A stretch of DNA of 64,000 bases from PHAA01 sp964494735. GTDB taxonomy: Bacteria > Bacillota > Syntrophomonadia > Syntrophomonadales > Syntrophomonadaceae. How positions within the stretch are numbered: position 1 is the stretch's first letter; each line of letters starts with the position of its first letter. The stretch lies in assembly GCA_964494735.1 (NCBI GenBank), contig CAZBSD010000002.1:62001-126000 (forward strand), given 5' to 3'. The notes beneath the pieces are model-generated. The model saw nothing but the letters and a program-made list of their open reading frames with translations. It was not told where the DNA came from and did no database searches. The translations under genes and the position numbers were made by a program. Positions 1-9,540 of the stretch are shown here, one piece after another.

Positions 1-539
1 TAGTATATCTCTGAAATAAGCTGACGCTGTTCGTTCGGTATGGCCTGCCATACCTGCTTGATCATATTGGCAGCCTCGCGATTGATAGCTTGCCCCAAAT
101 TCACATATTCCGGCATGCTCTCCAAGGTAATTATCAGCTCATTGTCGACCGGGACAATATTGAGCTTCTCAAAGCATACACCACTGTCATCTATGCACAG
201 GAATAATCCTTCGTAAGGGATAACTGCCCATACCTGCCGCTCGGTAACGTTGATCGAAACCTGAGTGAACAGGCGCCGCTTGATATCAGCCTGTTTTATC
301 ATGGGATGGACTTCGATAGACTTGGCCGCAATGCTTTCGTTAAACTCAAATATATTCATACCGGGCGCCAGTCCTGATAGTGCCAATATCTCCTCCTGGG
401 TTACCTTGTCATTCCCGGTTATTGTAATCTGGGTGACGTCAAATATCGTACTGTGTATAAACAGGTATGCCGAGATCAGACCAATAAAAGCCAACAGCAC
501 CAGGCTGAACCGCCGCCTCGATAATTTCTTCCGGCCCAC
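1..539 (-). CDS. ftsQ: Cell division protein FtsQ/DivIB (partial)
   Basis: This is the N-terminal part of a bitopic divisome protein that links FtsL/FtsB-type proteins to septal wall synthesis; the C-terminus runs off the window. Read from a GTG start, it has a basic cytoplasmic tail (GRKKLSRRRF), one membrane segment (about residues 10-30) and then a POTRA domain recognisable by the pattern ITITGNDKVTQEEILALSGL. No ATG is possible because an in-frame TGA lies just upstream. A GGGAGAAGGGG Shine-Dalgarno sits 6 nt before the GTG. It follows murA and closes the visible dcw cluster. The family is clear from domain order and position; exact FtsQ versus DivIB naming is a matter of lineage. Confidence 0.85.
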   Translation of the reverse strand, partial: MGRKKLSRRRFSLVLLAFIGLISAYLFIHSTIFDVTQITITGNDKVTQEEILALSGLAPGMNIFEFNESIAAKSIEVHPMIKQADIKRRLFTQVSINVTERQVWAVIPYEGLFLCIDDSGVCFEKLNIVPVDNELIITLESMPEYVNLGQAINREAANMIKQVWQAIPNEQRQLISEIY

Positions 540-680
540 AAATTTCCCCTTCTCCCACCATCGGCTAGCATATCACACAAAAAATTATAGCAGAGAATCA
601 CTGTATATTGAAGGGAACAATAGGAGAGCACGATTTATTTCCCCCATAAAATATGGCTTGTCCGGTCTGAACACAAAATA

Positions 681-709
681 AGTGGCCATGGGTTAACAAC
701 CAAGCCACT
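681..709 (-). terminator. Weak hairpin between murA and ftsQ
   Basis: On the minus strand AGTGGC pairs with GCCACT, with GGTT/AACC nested inside, and TATTTTG follows. It lies about 40 nt after the murA stop. It could end part of the dcw transcript or only pause it, since ftsQ follows in the same direction. Confidence 0.4.
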
Positions 710-751
710 ATCTAGCGGTGATTTATTCATTTCAGGCCATGACGTGATCAA

Positions 752-2005
752 TTAAGCCGTTATTCGCCGTACCTCCGCGCCTAATCCCATAAGCTTCTCA
801 TGAATCTTCTCGTAACCTCGGTCGATATGCTCCAACCGGCCGATACGGGTTTCCCCTTCCGCGTATAATCCAGCCAGGATAAGCGCTGCGCCTGCCCGTA
901 GATCTGAAGATTCAACGGCTGCCCCTTCCCAATCACTTTTCCCATTGATTATTGCTACCCGTCCCTCAACCTTTATTTCTGCACCCATGCGGCGCAATTC
1001 CGGGACATGCATATACCGGTTTTCGAAGATGGTCTCGACAATAACACTAGTTCCAGGGATGGTACCCAACAATGCCATCATTTGAGCCTGCATATCAGTG
1101 GGAAAGCCCGGATAAGGCATGGTCTTGATATCGGTTGGCCGGTATGGGGACCTGCCCAGGACCCGGATACCGCCCGACCAAGGAATGATATCGGTGCCCA
1201 CCTCGGTCAATTTGGCCATCAACGGCTGCAGATGTTCGACCACAACGTTTTCTATCCACACATCCCCTCGGCTGATGGCACCTGCCACCATATAGGTGCC
1301 CGCTTCTATGCGATCCGGGATAACCGTATGCTCAACGCTGCCCAGGCTTTCTACTCCTTCTATGCGAATGGTGTCCAGCCCCGCCCCTTTAACTCTAGCC
1401 CCCATGCGATTAAGAAAATTCTGCAGGTCTACAATCTCCGGTTCACGGGCGGCGTTTCTGATAATAGAGAATCCTGGTGTCATTGCTGCAGCCATCATTA
1501 TATTCTCGGTCGCGCCCACACTGGGAACATCCAACATGACCTCTCTGCCCTGGGCGGCAACCGCTTGCCCTATCATAAGGCCGTACTCTTCCGTAATCTG
1601 GTAGCCCATGTTTCGGAATCCTTTAACGTGAAGATCCATGGGTCGTGAGCCTATTGCACAACCACCGGGGTGCGCAACCCGGGCTTGTTTGAATCTTCCC
1701 AGCAAGGGCCCTATAACCAGGTTGGACGCTCTCATCCGCCTGGATATACTCTCCGGCAGCTCATTGCTGCCAGCTGAACGGGCATCGATGATCAGCACGC
1801 TGGCTTCTCTTTTTACTCTGGCTCCCAGTAATTCCAGCACCTCTGACATGACGTTGATATCATCCAGTTCGGGGACCCCATTAAGGATAACCTCTCCATC
1901 GCACATCAGACTGGCGGCCATTATGGGTAGGATCGCGTTCTTGGAACCGCTGATCTCCACCTGGCCTTTTAAGGCCCTGCCGCCCTGGACCAGTAATTTA
2001 TCCAT
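752..2005 (-). CDS. murA: UDP-N-acetylglucosamine 1-carboxyvinyltransferase
   Basis: Transfers enolpyruvate from PEP to UDP-GlcNAc, the first committed step of peptidoglycan precursor synthesis in the cytoplasm. The 417-residue length is normal for the EPT family. The catalytic loop is visible as HPGGCAIGSRP with the fosfomycin-target Cys at residue 116, and the conserved Lys of SGSKNAI at residue 22. An AGGAG box precedes the ATG. It sits between murC and ftsQ, where many Firmicutes carry murB (with or without murA); no murB is present here. Gram-positives often hold two murA paralogues and this copy could be either. Confidence 0.96.
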   Translation of the reverse strand: MDKLLVQGGRALKGQVEISGSKNAILPIMAASLMCDGEVILNGVPELDDINVMSEVLELLGARVKREASVLIIDARSAGSNELPESISRRMRASNLVIGPLLGRFKQARVAHPGGCAIGSRPMDLHVKGFRNMGYQITEEYGLMIGQAVAAQGREVMLDVPSVGATENIMMAAAMTPGFSIIRNAAREPEIVDLQNFLNRMGARVKGAGLDTIRIEGVESLGSVEHTVIPDRIEAGTYMVAGAISRGDVWIENVVVEHLQPLMAKLTEVGTDIIPWSGGIRVLGRSPYRPTDIKTMPYPGFPTDMQAQMMALLGTIPGTSVIVETIFENRYMHVPELRRMGAEIKVEGRVAIINGKSDWEGAAVESSDLRAGAALILAGLYAEGETRIGRLEHIDRGYEKIHEKLMGLGAEVRRITA

Positions 2006-2041
2006 ATGAACTCCTCCACCATATATAAACCGTGGGGCAGA

Positions 2042-3421
2042 CTACATTCTATCTGCCAATCTGACCCCAACTTTCCATACATCACCGGCACCCATGGTTA
2101 TTAGAAGGTCATCGGTCTTCAATAACTCTTTAAGGTAATCCTCCGCGTCCTCCAGACTGGGAATGTACTGGGCATTGCACCCGGCATTGAGCGCCGCCAG
2201 GTACACCAGCTCACCGCTGACATTTTCAATAGGAGCTTCTCCAGCCGCATAGACATCGGTTATCACTATCAGGTCGGCTTCTATGAACGCCTTCCCAAAT
2301 TGCTCGGAAAGGAGCTTGGTGCGGGTGTAACGGTGGGGCTGAAACAGTACTACCAGGCGATTCCGATGAAACTGCCGGGCGGCCTGGATAGTTGCTTGGA
2401 TCTCAGTAGGATGGTGAGCATAATCGTCGACAATCGAGATTCCGTTGACTCGGGCGATAATCTGGAAACGCCGTTTGGCTCCCGGAAAACTTTGCAGGGC
2501 TTCCCCTATCCTGGTAAACTCCAACCCTATCTCCATCGCCACTGCGGTGGCAGCTACTGCGTTTAATGCGTTGTGTTTGCCCGGGATGGACAACCTCATC
2601 CGCCCCAGATACTCTTGGCCCCGGTATACTTCAAAAGAGGAACCCATTCCCTCAGGTACAAAGTCAGAGAAACAATAGTCCAGTTTTACGCCCCGGTCAT
2701 TACTTTCACCATACATCAGTATTCGAGTCGACAGGCCTTCCCTAATCTGATCCAACAATGGATCACCCCCGTAGAGCAATGCGAATCCTCCCGGTACTAT
2801 CTGCTCCAAGAATTGGCGGAAGGCGGCTTGTAGTCTCTCCATGGATTGGTAGAAATCCAGATGGTCATTTTCGATATTGGTGACGATCGCGGCATATGGC
2901 CTTATATTCAGAAACGATCCATCACTTTCATCCGCCTCAGCTACGAAGTATGTGTCGGTCCCCCATCTGGCGTGCAGTTCTGTGCCTTGGATTTCACCTC
3001 CCACAATCATGGTGGGATCCATTCCGCAACCTGCCAGGGCAGAATACAGCATTGAGGTTGTGGTAGTTTTGCCATGAGCACCTGCTACCGCCAAACCCCG
3101 ACTTTCATTCATCATACGGGCCAGCATCTGACCTCGCTTCATGACGGGTATGTTGATGGATTGGGCGGCCACCAGTTCGGCATTGTCGGCAGGAATTGCG
3201 GAGGAGACAACTACCAGGGAAACACCGGGCTGCAAGTTGGACGCGGAATGGCCCTGGTATATTTGTACTCCGATCTTTTCCAGCAGGGAGGTTATGGAAT
3301 TGGTCTGCATGTCGGAACCGCTCACTTTGATCCCCTGCTCCCGAAGCACACGGGCGATCCCGCTCATACCTGCTCCTCCCACGCCAACCATATGCACCCA
3401 CACCTCGGATTCAGTGGTCAT
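2042..3421 (-). CDS. murC: UDP-N-acetylmuramate--L-alanine ligase
   Basis: ATP-dependent Mur ligase that adds L-alanine to UDP-MurNAc. The N-terminal Rossmann loop (VGVGGAGMSGIA) binds the UDP part, the ATP loop is GAHGKTTTTSML near residue 115, and the DDYAHHPTE motif typical of MurC is near residue 340. The ATG with AAGGAG 8 nt upstream is preferred to the TTG one codon earlier. At 459 residues it is of normal length. It lies between murG (130 nt upstream) and murA (36 nt downstream). Confidence 0.97.
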   Translation of the reverse strand: MTTESEVWVHMVGVGGAGMSGIARVLREQGIKVSGSDMQTNSITSLLEKIGVQIYQGHSASNLQPGVSLVVVSSAIPADNAELVAAQSINIPVMKRGQMLARMMNESRGLAVAGAHGKTTTTSMLYSALAGCGMDPTMIVGGEIQGTELHARWGTDTYFVAEADESDGSFLNIRPYAAIVTNIENDHLDFYQSMERLQAAFRQFLEQIVPGGFALLYGGDPLLDQIREGLSTRILMYGESNDRGVKLDYCFSDFVPEGMGSSFEVYRGQEYLGRMRLSIPGKHNALNAVAATAVAMEIGLEFTRIGEALQSFPGAKRRFQIIARVNGISIVDDYAHHPTEIQATIQAARQFHRNRLVVLFQPHRYTRTKLLSEQFGKAFIEADLIVITDVYAAGEAPIENVSGELVYLAALNAGCNAQYIPSLEDAEDYLKELLKTDDLLITMGAGDVWKVGVRLADRM

Positions 3422-3554
3422 CAACTCATCTCCTTCGATTCACAAAACGTCTTATGATTCACTCTATAGTATGCACAATTAATAGAAGTGGTTACATACC
3501 GCTCTACAAGCTTGTCCATTCAATAATAATGTACAGATAAGCCTTTCGTACCTC

Positions 3555-4646
3555 TTACAGGGATAAGATCTCATCGACTATGTCCTTGAGAGCGTTGGGG
3601 CGGGCCTCTTTTAACATATTCTGTCCCATCGCCTGCAATCTGGTCGGATCTTTGCGCAAGCGTTCCACTATTTTATACAAGCTGTCTCCATCCAGAAATT
3701 CGTCGATTACCATTTCGGCGGCTCCCTTTTCGACTAAGGCCCGGGCATTCTTTTCCTGATGGTTTTCGGCTGCGTACGGAAAGGGTACAAAGACTGCCGG
3801 CAAGCCCAGCATCTCCAGTTCACATACAGTACTTGCCCCGGCCCTGCAAACGGCCAGATGGGCTGCTGCCAGTGCTTTCTCCATGTCGTGCTTGTACGGT
3901 ACCATTTCCAAGCCGCATTTCAGGGATTTCACATCAACCCTTTTTTCCAGGGAAGTCTGCATCTCCTCATACCCTGATTCACCGGTAATCCAGATAATAT
4001 TCATTTCGGTATTACGATAGCGCTCGATAACCGGCACCATTGCCTGGTTAATGCTGGCCGATCCAAGACTGCCGCCAAAAGCCAGTAGAGTGAAAAGGTT
4101 ACGACCGGATCTGGAGCCCTTGCCTTCCTGGTACATCGCCAATATTTCTTTGCGCACCGGTAATCCGGTAGTTTTCATGTTTGAACCATTCAAGTACTGA
4201 CCAGCTTCTGGAAAGGTCAACAATACCCGATCCACCCTCTTAGCCAGGTTACGGTTGGCCAGACCTGGAATGGCGTTCTGCTCGTGGATAACGGTGCGGA
4301 CATCCATAAATGTTCCCGAGAAAACCACTGGAAAAGATACGTATCCACCGGTACCTATAATAATGTCGGGCTCAAACTCCTTGATGATTTCGCGGGCTTG
4401 AAGGAAGCTGGCTGGGAACCTGAGGAGGGTCTTGCCGGATTTAAGCATAGAAGAGCGGTCAATGCCGGTGATATCAACAGTCTTAAACGGTATCCCACAA
4501 CGAGGGATGATTTTGTTCTCCAATCCTTTGGTGGTCCCCACATACAACAGCTTCACGTCAGGTATCCTGCTTCTTAATTCGCTGGCTATCGCCAGAGCCG
4601 GGTAAATGTGGCCACCAGTTCCACCACCGGTCAGAATTATTTTCAT
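3555..4646 (-). CDS. murG: UDP-GlcNAc:lipid I N-acetylglucosaminyltransferase
   Basis: GT28-family glycosyltransferase that makes lipid II from lipid I at the inner face of the membrane. The N-terminal glycine-rich loop GGGTGGHIYPALAIA, the FGGSLGS loop opening the second Rossmann domain, and the donor-site stretch CRAGASTVCELEMLGLP are all present. The 363-residue length fits. It starts 15 nt after the stop of the SEDS gene, so the two are probably co-translated. The 130-nt gap before murC holds no gene and no clear terminator. Confidence 0.97.
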   Translation of the reverse strand: MKIILTGGGTGGHIYPALAIASELRSRIPDVKLLYVGTTKGLENKIIPRCGIPFKTVDITGIDRSSMLKSGKTLLRFPASFLQAREIIKEFEPDIIIGTGGYVSFPVVFSGTFMDVRTVIHEQNAIPGLANRNLAKRVDRVLLTFPEAGQYLNGSNMKTTGLPVRKEILAMYQEGKGSRSGRNLFTLLAFGGSLGSASINQAMVPVIERYRNTEMNIIWITGESGYEEMQTSLEKRVDVKSLKCGLEMVPYKHDMEKALAAAHLAVCRAGASTVCELEMLGLPAVFVPFPYAAENHQEKNARALVEKGAAEMVIDEFLDGDSLYKIVERLRKDPTRLQAMGQNMLKEARPNALKDIVDEILSL

Positions 4647-4660
4647 AATGAGATCCTCCC

Positions 4661-5761
4661 TTAAGTGCGCGTGCTGTAACGTGATATGTTGAGCAGCAAA
4701 CCGACCATTATCATAGTGAACAGGAGTGAAGTACCGCCATAGCTTATAAGGGGCAGGGTTATACCTGTCACCGGTAATGATCCGGATACTACCGCTATAT
4801 TGACAAAAGCCTGAAAGACAATTATGGTCGTAAGCCCGGCCGCCAGCAATCTGGAGAAATTATCCGGTGCGTTTATTGCAATTTTATACCCTCGCCATGC
4901 AAAAAGCAAAAATAGGGCCACGACCACACTGCAGCCGATAAATCCGAGTTCTTCACCTAATATGGCAAAAATAAAATCGGTATGCTGTTCGGGCAGGTAA
5001 AAGAACTTCTGGCGGCTGCGGCCCAAACCCATACCGAAAAGCCCCCCCGATCCCAGGGCATATAGTGACTGGATGGTCTGGAATCCCTCATCGCTGGCAT
5101 ACTTCCACGGATTCAAGAAGGCCACTACCCTCTCCATGCGATAGGGTGCTACTGCGATAGCGGCGCCTACCGCCCCCAACCCCGACAGCATGATTACTCC
5201 CAGATGTGACCACTTGGCCCCGGCCACCAAAAGCATGAAGAAGACTGTGGCGGCAATAGTGAAAGCCGTCCCGAGGTCCGGCTGCAACATTATAAGTCCG
5301 CAGATCAATGCCAACATGACCAGGAATGGCATGACTCCGGCCGTAAAAGAAGAGATTTTGCCAATTTTCATATCCATGGCCTTAGCCAGGTACATGACCA
5401 TAGCCACCTTGGCAAATTCCGAGGGTGAAAAACGCATAAACCCCAGCGAAAACGAGCGGCTGGACCCTTTCACGTCCACCCCGAGCGGGGTTATCACCAG
5501 GATAAGAAACAATACGGCCAGGACCATCAAGGGAACTGCAAAATCTTTCAGTTTGGAGAAGTTCAGTTTCATCATGATAATCATGGCCACGATGCTGATA
5601 ACTGCCCACACCAGCTGTTTCTTGAAGAAGTAGTAGGGATCCCCATAATCTACATTGGCAGTAACAGCGCTGGAACTGAACACCATAACCAAGCCAATAC
5701 CCAGCAGGGTGAAGGCCGAGATGAACAAGATAAAATCGGGTGGCCCTTTCTTTAATCTCAC
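4661..5761 (-). CDS. ftsW: SEDS-family peptidoglycan glycosyltransferase FtsW/SpoVE
   Basis: Polytopic membrane protein of the SEDS family, which polymerises lipid II together with a class B PBP. The 366-residue chain has about ten hydrophobic segments, a long extracytoplasmic loop with the FLPEQHTDFIFAILGEELG signature, and the C-terminal PLISYGGTSLL motif. The GTG start lies 4 nt after the murD stop. Cluster position between murD and murG is the usual place of ftsW or spoVE. Since the window shows spore genes, the protein could serve vegetative septation, the spore cortex, or both; sequence alone does not settle which. Confidence 0.93.
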   Translation of the reverse strand: MRLKKGPPDFILFISAFTLLGIGLVMVFSSSAVTANVDYGDPYYFFKKQLVWAVISIVAMIIMMKLNFSKLKDFAVPLMVLAVLFLILVITPLGVDVKGSSRSFSLGFMRFSPSEFAKVAMVMYLAKAMDMKIGKISSFTAGVMPFLVMLALICGLIMLQPDLGTAFTIAATVFFMLLVAGAKWSHLGVIMLSGLGAVGAAIAVAPYRMERVVAFLNPWKYASDEGFQTIQSLYALGSGGLFGMGLGRSRQKFFYLPEQHTDFIFAILGEELGFIGCSVVVALFLLFAWRGYKIAINAPDNFSRLLAAGLTTIIVFQAFVNIAVVSGSLPVTGITLPLISYGGTSLLFTMIMVGLLLNISRYSTRT

Positions 5762-5764
5762 TGG

Positions 5765-7156
5765 TTAGCCCCCTTTGGAATCATGACCCCGGTTGCACTC
5801 GATCAGTTTGGTTACCTCCCCACAGAATATATCACCCCTGTGTTCATAACTGTCAAACATATCCCAACTGGCACAGGCCGGGGAAAGTAAAACTACATCT
5901 CCTGCGGCCGCCAATTGGTTGGCTTTTTTGACCGCCGCAACTAAATCGTCTACCTCATATATATTCGTGAAGCCCTGTTCCATTACTGCACTTTTTATCA
6001 TATCTTTGGCCTCACCGAGCAAGACCAGGGCTTTTACCCGCGATGCCATCAAGCGTGCTACCTCCGAATAGTCCCCTCCCTTGGCCCGGCCACCAGCAAT
6101 AAGCACTATAGGTTCTTCAAAAGCTTGTAAAGCCTTGATGGTTGAGTCCGGATTGGTGCCTTTGGAGTCATTGATGTAAAGGACCCCACGGTGTTGGCCG
6201 GCATGCTCAAGACGGTGCCTCACCCCCGCGAAGCTCTTTAATGATCGGCTTATCACCTCTTCCCTGACCCCGGCAGACCAGGCCATCGCTACCGCGCAGA
6301 GTATGTTTTCGAGGTTATGCTTACCCCGTAAAATAATGCCCTGAAGAGGCGAAACAAGATGTCTTTCGCCCTTTTCGGCCCAATATATGCTGTTAGCGCT
6401 GATAAAGAATCCATCTTCAAGTTCCCGGTCGGAGGAGAAATACCTTACTTTAGCACAAGCTGCTTGTCCAAAAGAACGCACCACTGCATCTTCATAATTA
6501 AGAATTAGATAGTCCTGGCTATCCTGTATACTAAAGACTTTCTCCTTTATTTGGGTATAGTTCTCAAAAGATTTGTGCCGGTCGAGGTGGTCGGGGGTAA
6601 TGTTCAGGATCCCCGCTATATGCGGCTTGAAAGTAACGATTGTCTCCAATTGAAAGCTGGATACCTCCACTACCAGTTCACCTTTTTCCATGTTATCGAC
6701 AATGCTGCATAAAGCTGTACCAATGTTTCCTCCCACCTTGGCAGCCCTGCCATCCTGCTCCAGTAGGTAATGCAATAAAGCCGTGGTGGTAGTTTTGCCA
6801 TTGGTCCCAGTAATCGCCAATACCTCGACGTCATCAGACTTCAGTTGGAAAGCCAATTCCAACTCCCCAATGGCTGATATGCCATTCATACGAGCTAACT
6901 TCACTATCTCACTGTCCAGTGGAACCCCAGGGCTGACCACTATCAAATCCCAATCGTCATGTGTCAAGGGCGGTCTGATTCCAGCATATACCGGTATACC
7001 GAACCCTTCCAGTTGCTGTACCTGTTCAGGAATCAACATCCTATCCTTGGCATCATAAGCACCTAGAACGGCTCCGCGCTTATATAACGCTGCCGCCGCC
7101 GCCAGACCACTGCGGGCCAAGCCAATTATCAACACCCTTTTGCCCTCAAATGACAT
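5765..7156 (-). CDS. murD: UDP-N-acetylmuramoylalanine--D-glutamate ligase
   Basis: Mur ligase adding D-glutamate to UDP-MurNAc-L-Ala. The N-terminal loop VLIIGLARSGLAAA, the ATP loop ITGTNGKTTTTALL (Lys at residue 121) and the HRLEHAG motif of the central domain are seen, followed by the C-terminal domain with NDSKGTNPDST. At 463 residues it has typical length. It follows mraY by 11 nt. Confidence 0.97.
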   Translation of the reverse strand: MSFEGKRVLIIGLARSGLAAAAALYKRGAVLGAYDAKDRMLIPEQVQQLEGFGIPVYAGIRPPLTHDDWDLIVVSPGVPLDSEIVKLARMNGISAIGELELAFQLKSDDVEVLAITGTNGKTTTTALLHYLLEQDGRAAKVGGNIGTALCSIVDNMEKGELVVEVSSFQLETIVTFKPHIAGILNITPDHLDRHKSFENYTQIKEKVFSIQDSQDYLILNYEDAVVRSFGQAACAKVRYFSSDRELEDGFFISANSIYWAEKGERHLVSPLQGIILRGKHNLENILCAVAMAWSAGVREEVISRSLKSFAGVRHRLEHAGQHRGVLYINDSKGTNPDSTIKALQAFEEPIVLIAGGRAKGGDYSEVARLMASRVKALVLLGEAKDMIKSAVMEQGFTNIYEVDDLVAAVKKANQLAAAGDVVLLSPACASWDMFDSYEHRGDIFCGEVTKLIECNRGHDSKGG

Positions 7157-7167
7157 ATCTTATGCCC

Positions 7168-8142
7168 CTATCCTATGTTTCTAAAACCCATCAATCCCAA
7201 TCCCACGAACATTACCGAAAATAGGTAGAAAAGATAGACCACTTTTGTTTCCGGTATCCCTTTTAATTCGAAATGGTGGTGCAAGGGCGCCATCAAGAAT
7301 ATTCTTTTCCTGGTCGCTTGAAAGGATATTATCTGCATAATGACGCTTAGCGTCTCGATCACATATACACCGGCCAGGATTATCAAGGCTATCTCGCTGT
7401 GGGTCATGGCTGCTACCGCGGCTACTCCGGCACCCAACGCCATCGAGCCGGTATCTCCCATAAATACTCGAGCCGGGTAACGGTTAAAAAATAAGAATCC
7501 CAGACACCCGCCAGCCATTGCCCCACAGAATATCAGGAGATTGCCATGATTGGTCATTATGCAGATTATACCCAAACCCAGGACAATAAAAAATGTGACC
7601 CCAGCAGCCAGTCCATCGAGACCATCGGTCAGGTTAGCTCCATTAGCTGCTGAAACCAGCACCAGAACAATAAACGGCAGGTATGCGTAACCGATATCCA
7701 GGGTCAACCCGGAAAAAGGCACGACGATCTCTGTCCCCCGCCCCAGCACATATACTAGCAGCAATCCGAATACGATACTAATTATGATCTGGAGACCGAG
7801 CTTTTCCCGGGCCCTCAATCCTAAAGAACGTTTAAGGACTACTTTGATATAATCGTCCCAAAATCCTATACCTCCGAAGCATAACGTTATCAGTACCGCC
7901 GTAAGCACTTCGCGGCTGCTTCCGGCAAATAGGAAACTAGTCACCATGACCGCAGTGATGATGATTATGCCGCCCATGGTCGGGGTGCCGGCTTTGACAT
8001 AATGGTTGCGGGGTCCATCCTCTCTGATACTCTGTCCAACTTTCAGTCGTCTCAGAAAAGGTATCATGAATGGCCCCATTGACAACGCTATGATTAGGGC
8101 TGCTGCTGCCGCCAAACCTGCGTTCGTTATGTAATCGAACAT
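7168..8142 (-). CDS. mraY: Phospho-N-acetylmuramoyl-pentapeptide-transferase
   Basis: Membrane enzyme that makes lipid I by moving phospho-MurNAc-pentapeptide onto undecaprenyl phosphate. It carries the Mg-binding DDYIKV motif near residue 96, the NLTDGLDGLA loop, FMGDTGS, and the HHHFELKG histidine loop near the C-terminus, with about ten membrane segments in 324 residues. It lies between murF and murD with short spacing on both sides. Confidence 0.97.
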   Translation of the reverse strand: MFDYITNAGLAAAAALIIALSMGPFMIPFLRRLKVGQSIREDGPRNHYVKAGTPTMGGIIIITAVMVTSFLFAGSSREVLTAVLITLCFGGIGFWDDYIKVVLKRSLGLRAREKLGLQIIISIVFGLLLVYVLGRGTEIVVPFSGLTLDIGYAYLPFIVLVLVSAANGANLTDGLDGLAAGVTFFIVLGLGIICIMTNHGNLLIFCGAMAGGCLGFLFFNRYPARVFMGDTGSMALGAGVAAVAAMTHSEIALIILAGVYVIETLSVIMQIISFQATRKRIFLMAPLHHHFELKGIPETKVVYLFYLFSVMFVGLGLMGFRNIG

Positions 8143-8157
8143 CCTTAATCCTCCGAG

Positions 8158-9540
8158 TTAGGTCGGGAACAGCCATCCCTGAAGTATCTCTTCAAGACGC
8201 ATCCCCCTCGACCCTTTGAATAAGACTACATCTCGCCGGCTGACATTTTGCGTTAGCCAATCCAAGGCTTCTCCGCGCTGCTGGAAGCTTATGATACATG
8301 CCGCAGACAGACCGCCTTCCAATGCGCCTTGAGCAATATATGCAGCCCGCTCCCCAATTGTTACCAACAGGTCCAGCTTAAGCTGCGCTGCCCGGCGTCC
8401 AACTGCCCAATGACCCTCTTTCTCGTAATTCCCAAGTTCCAACATGTCGCCAAGAATGGCCACAGCTTTCCGTCCCATGCTTATTTCCCGGCATACCTCC
8501 AGAGCGGCAGCCATCGACACTGGATTGGCGTTGTAGGTATCGTTTATAACCGCTCCGCCGGCGGGTAGGTCAGTAATATTAAGGCGGTTCTCAGCAGTCT
8601 GATAGTCTTCAAGGCCTTGCCCTATAATCTGTGGATCCACTCCCAGCAGGAATGCACACCCTGCCGCCGCGGCCAGATTGGTGGCTAATTGGGGAGCCGG
8701 CAGGGGGAACCGGAATTGATGGCGTGCTCCCCATAAGCTCAACGAAACCTTGACCCCTGGCGCCGCTTTCTCAACTTGTACAACCTGTACATCACAACCT
8801 TCAGAGTAACCGAAGGTATACAAGATGCCAGAATAGGTTTGAGCCGCTGCCATAAGCAATTGATTGTCTCCATTAATAAGTGCGAATCTATCGTCAGCGA
8901 TCGATTCCAAAACTTCACACTTGGCGCAGGCGATATTTTCGAGACTCCCCATAGTCTCCAAATGAACCGGTTCCACGTTGGTTATAATGGCCTGGGTGGG
9001 CCTCAGGATTGAAGCCAGCTGGGCAATTTCGCCAGGAGCCCGCATAGCCAGTTCCACGACCGCGGCCTGGTGGGTTTCGTCCAGGCTGAGGATGGTAAGG
9101 GGCAGCCCGATCTCATTATTGAAATTTCCCGGGGTCTTCAACGTCTTATAAACGGGTGCCAGGCAAGCGGCCAGCATATCTTTGGTGGTGGTCTTGCCCA
9201 CGCTTCCGGTGATAGCAACGATTGGGATATCAAATCTGCTTCGATAGCAAGCCGCTAGATTTTGTAAGGCCAGCAATGTATCCTTCACCAGTATCACCGC
9301 AGTATGCTTGAATATGTTCATCTTGTCCGGCTTAGAGATAACCACAGCCGTTGCATCAGCCGTTATCAACTCATTGATGTAATCGTGCCCATCGAAATTA
9401 TCCCCCTGCAATGCAAAAAACAATTGGCCCGGTAAATAGCTGCGCGAGTCAGTGCTGACTCCTTCTATCCATGTGTCCGGATTGCCGCTTAAGAGATCAC
9501 CGTTAACGCTATCCACAACAAATTGTAGGCTCAGCCTCAT
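8158..9540 (-). CDS. murF: UDP-MurNAc-tripeptide--D-alanyl-D-alanine ligase
   Basis: Last cytoplasmic Mur ligase, attaching D-Ala-D-Ala. The ATP loop is ITGSVGKTTTKDML near residue 113, and the family motif INDTYNANPVSM lies near residue 330. Its ATG overlaps the stop of murE in an ATGA arrangement, which points to translational coupling. Length 460 is normal. Confidence 0.97.
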   Translation of the reverse strand: MRLSLQFVVDSVNGDLLSGNPDTWIEGVSTDSRSYLPGQLFFALQGDNFDGHDYINELITADATAVVISKPDKMNIFKHTAVILVKDTLLALQNLAACYRSRFDIPIVAITGSVGKTTTKDMLAACLAPVYKTLKTPGNFNNEIGLPLTILSLDETHQAAVVELAMRAPGEIAQLASILRPTQAIITNVEPVHLETMGSLENIACAKCEVLESIADDRFALINGDNQLLMAAAQTYSGILYTFGYSEGCDVQVVQVEKAAPGVKVSLSLWGARHQFRFPLPAPQLATNLAAAAGCAFLLGVDPQIIGQGLEDYQTAENRLNITDLPAGGAVINDTYNANPVSMAAALEVCREISMGRKAVAILGDMLELGNYEKEGHWAVGRRAAQLKLDLLVTIGERAAYIAQGALEGGLSAACIISFQQRGEALDWLTQNVSRRDVVLFKGSRGMRLEEILQGWLFPT

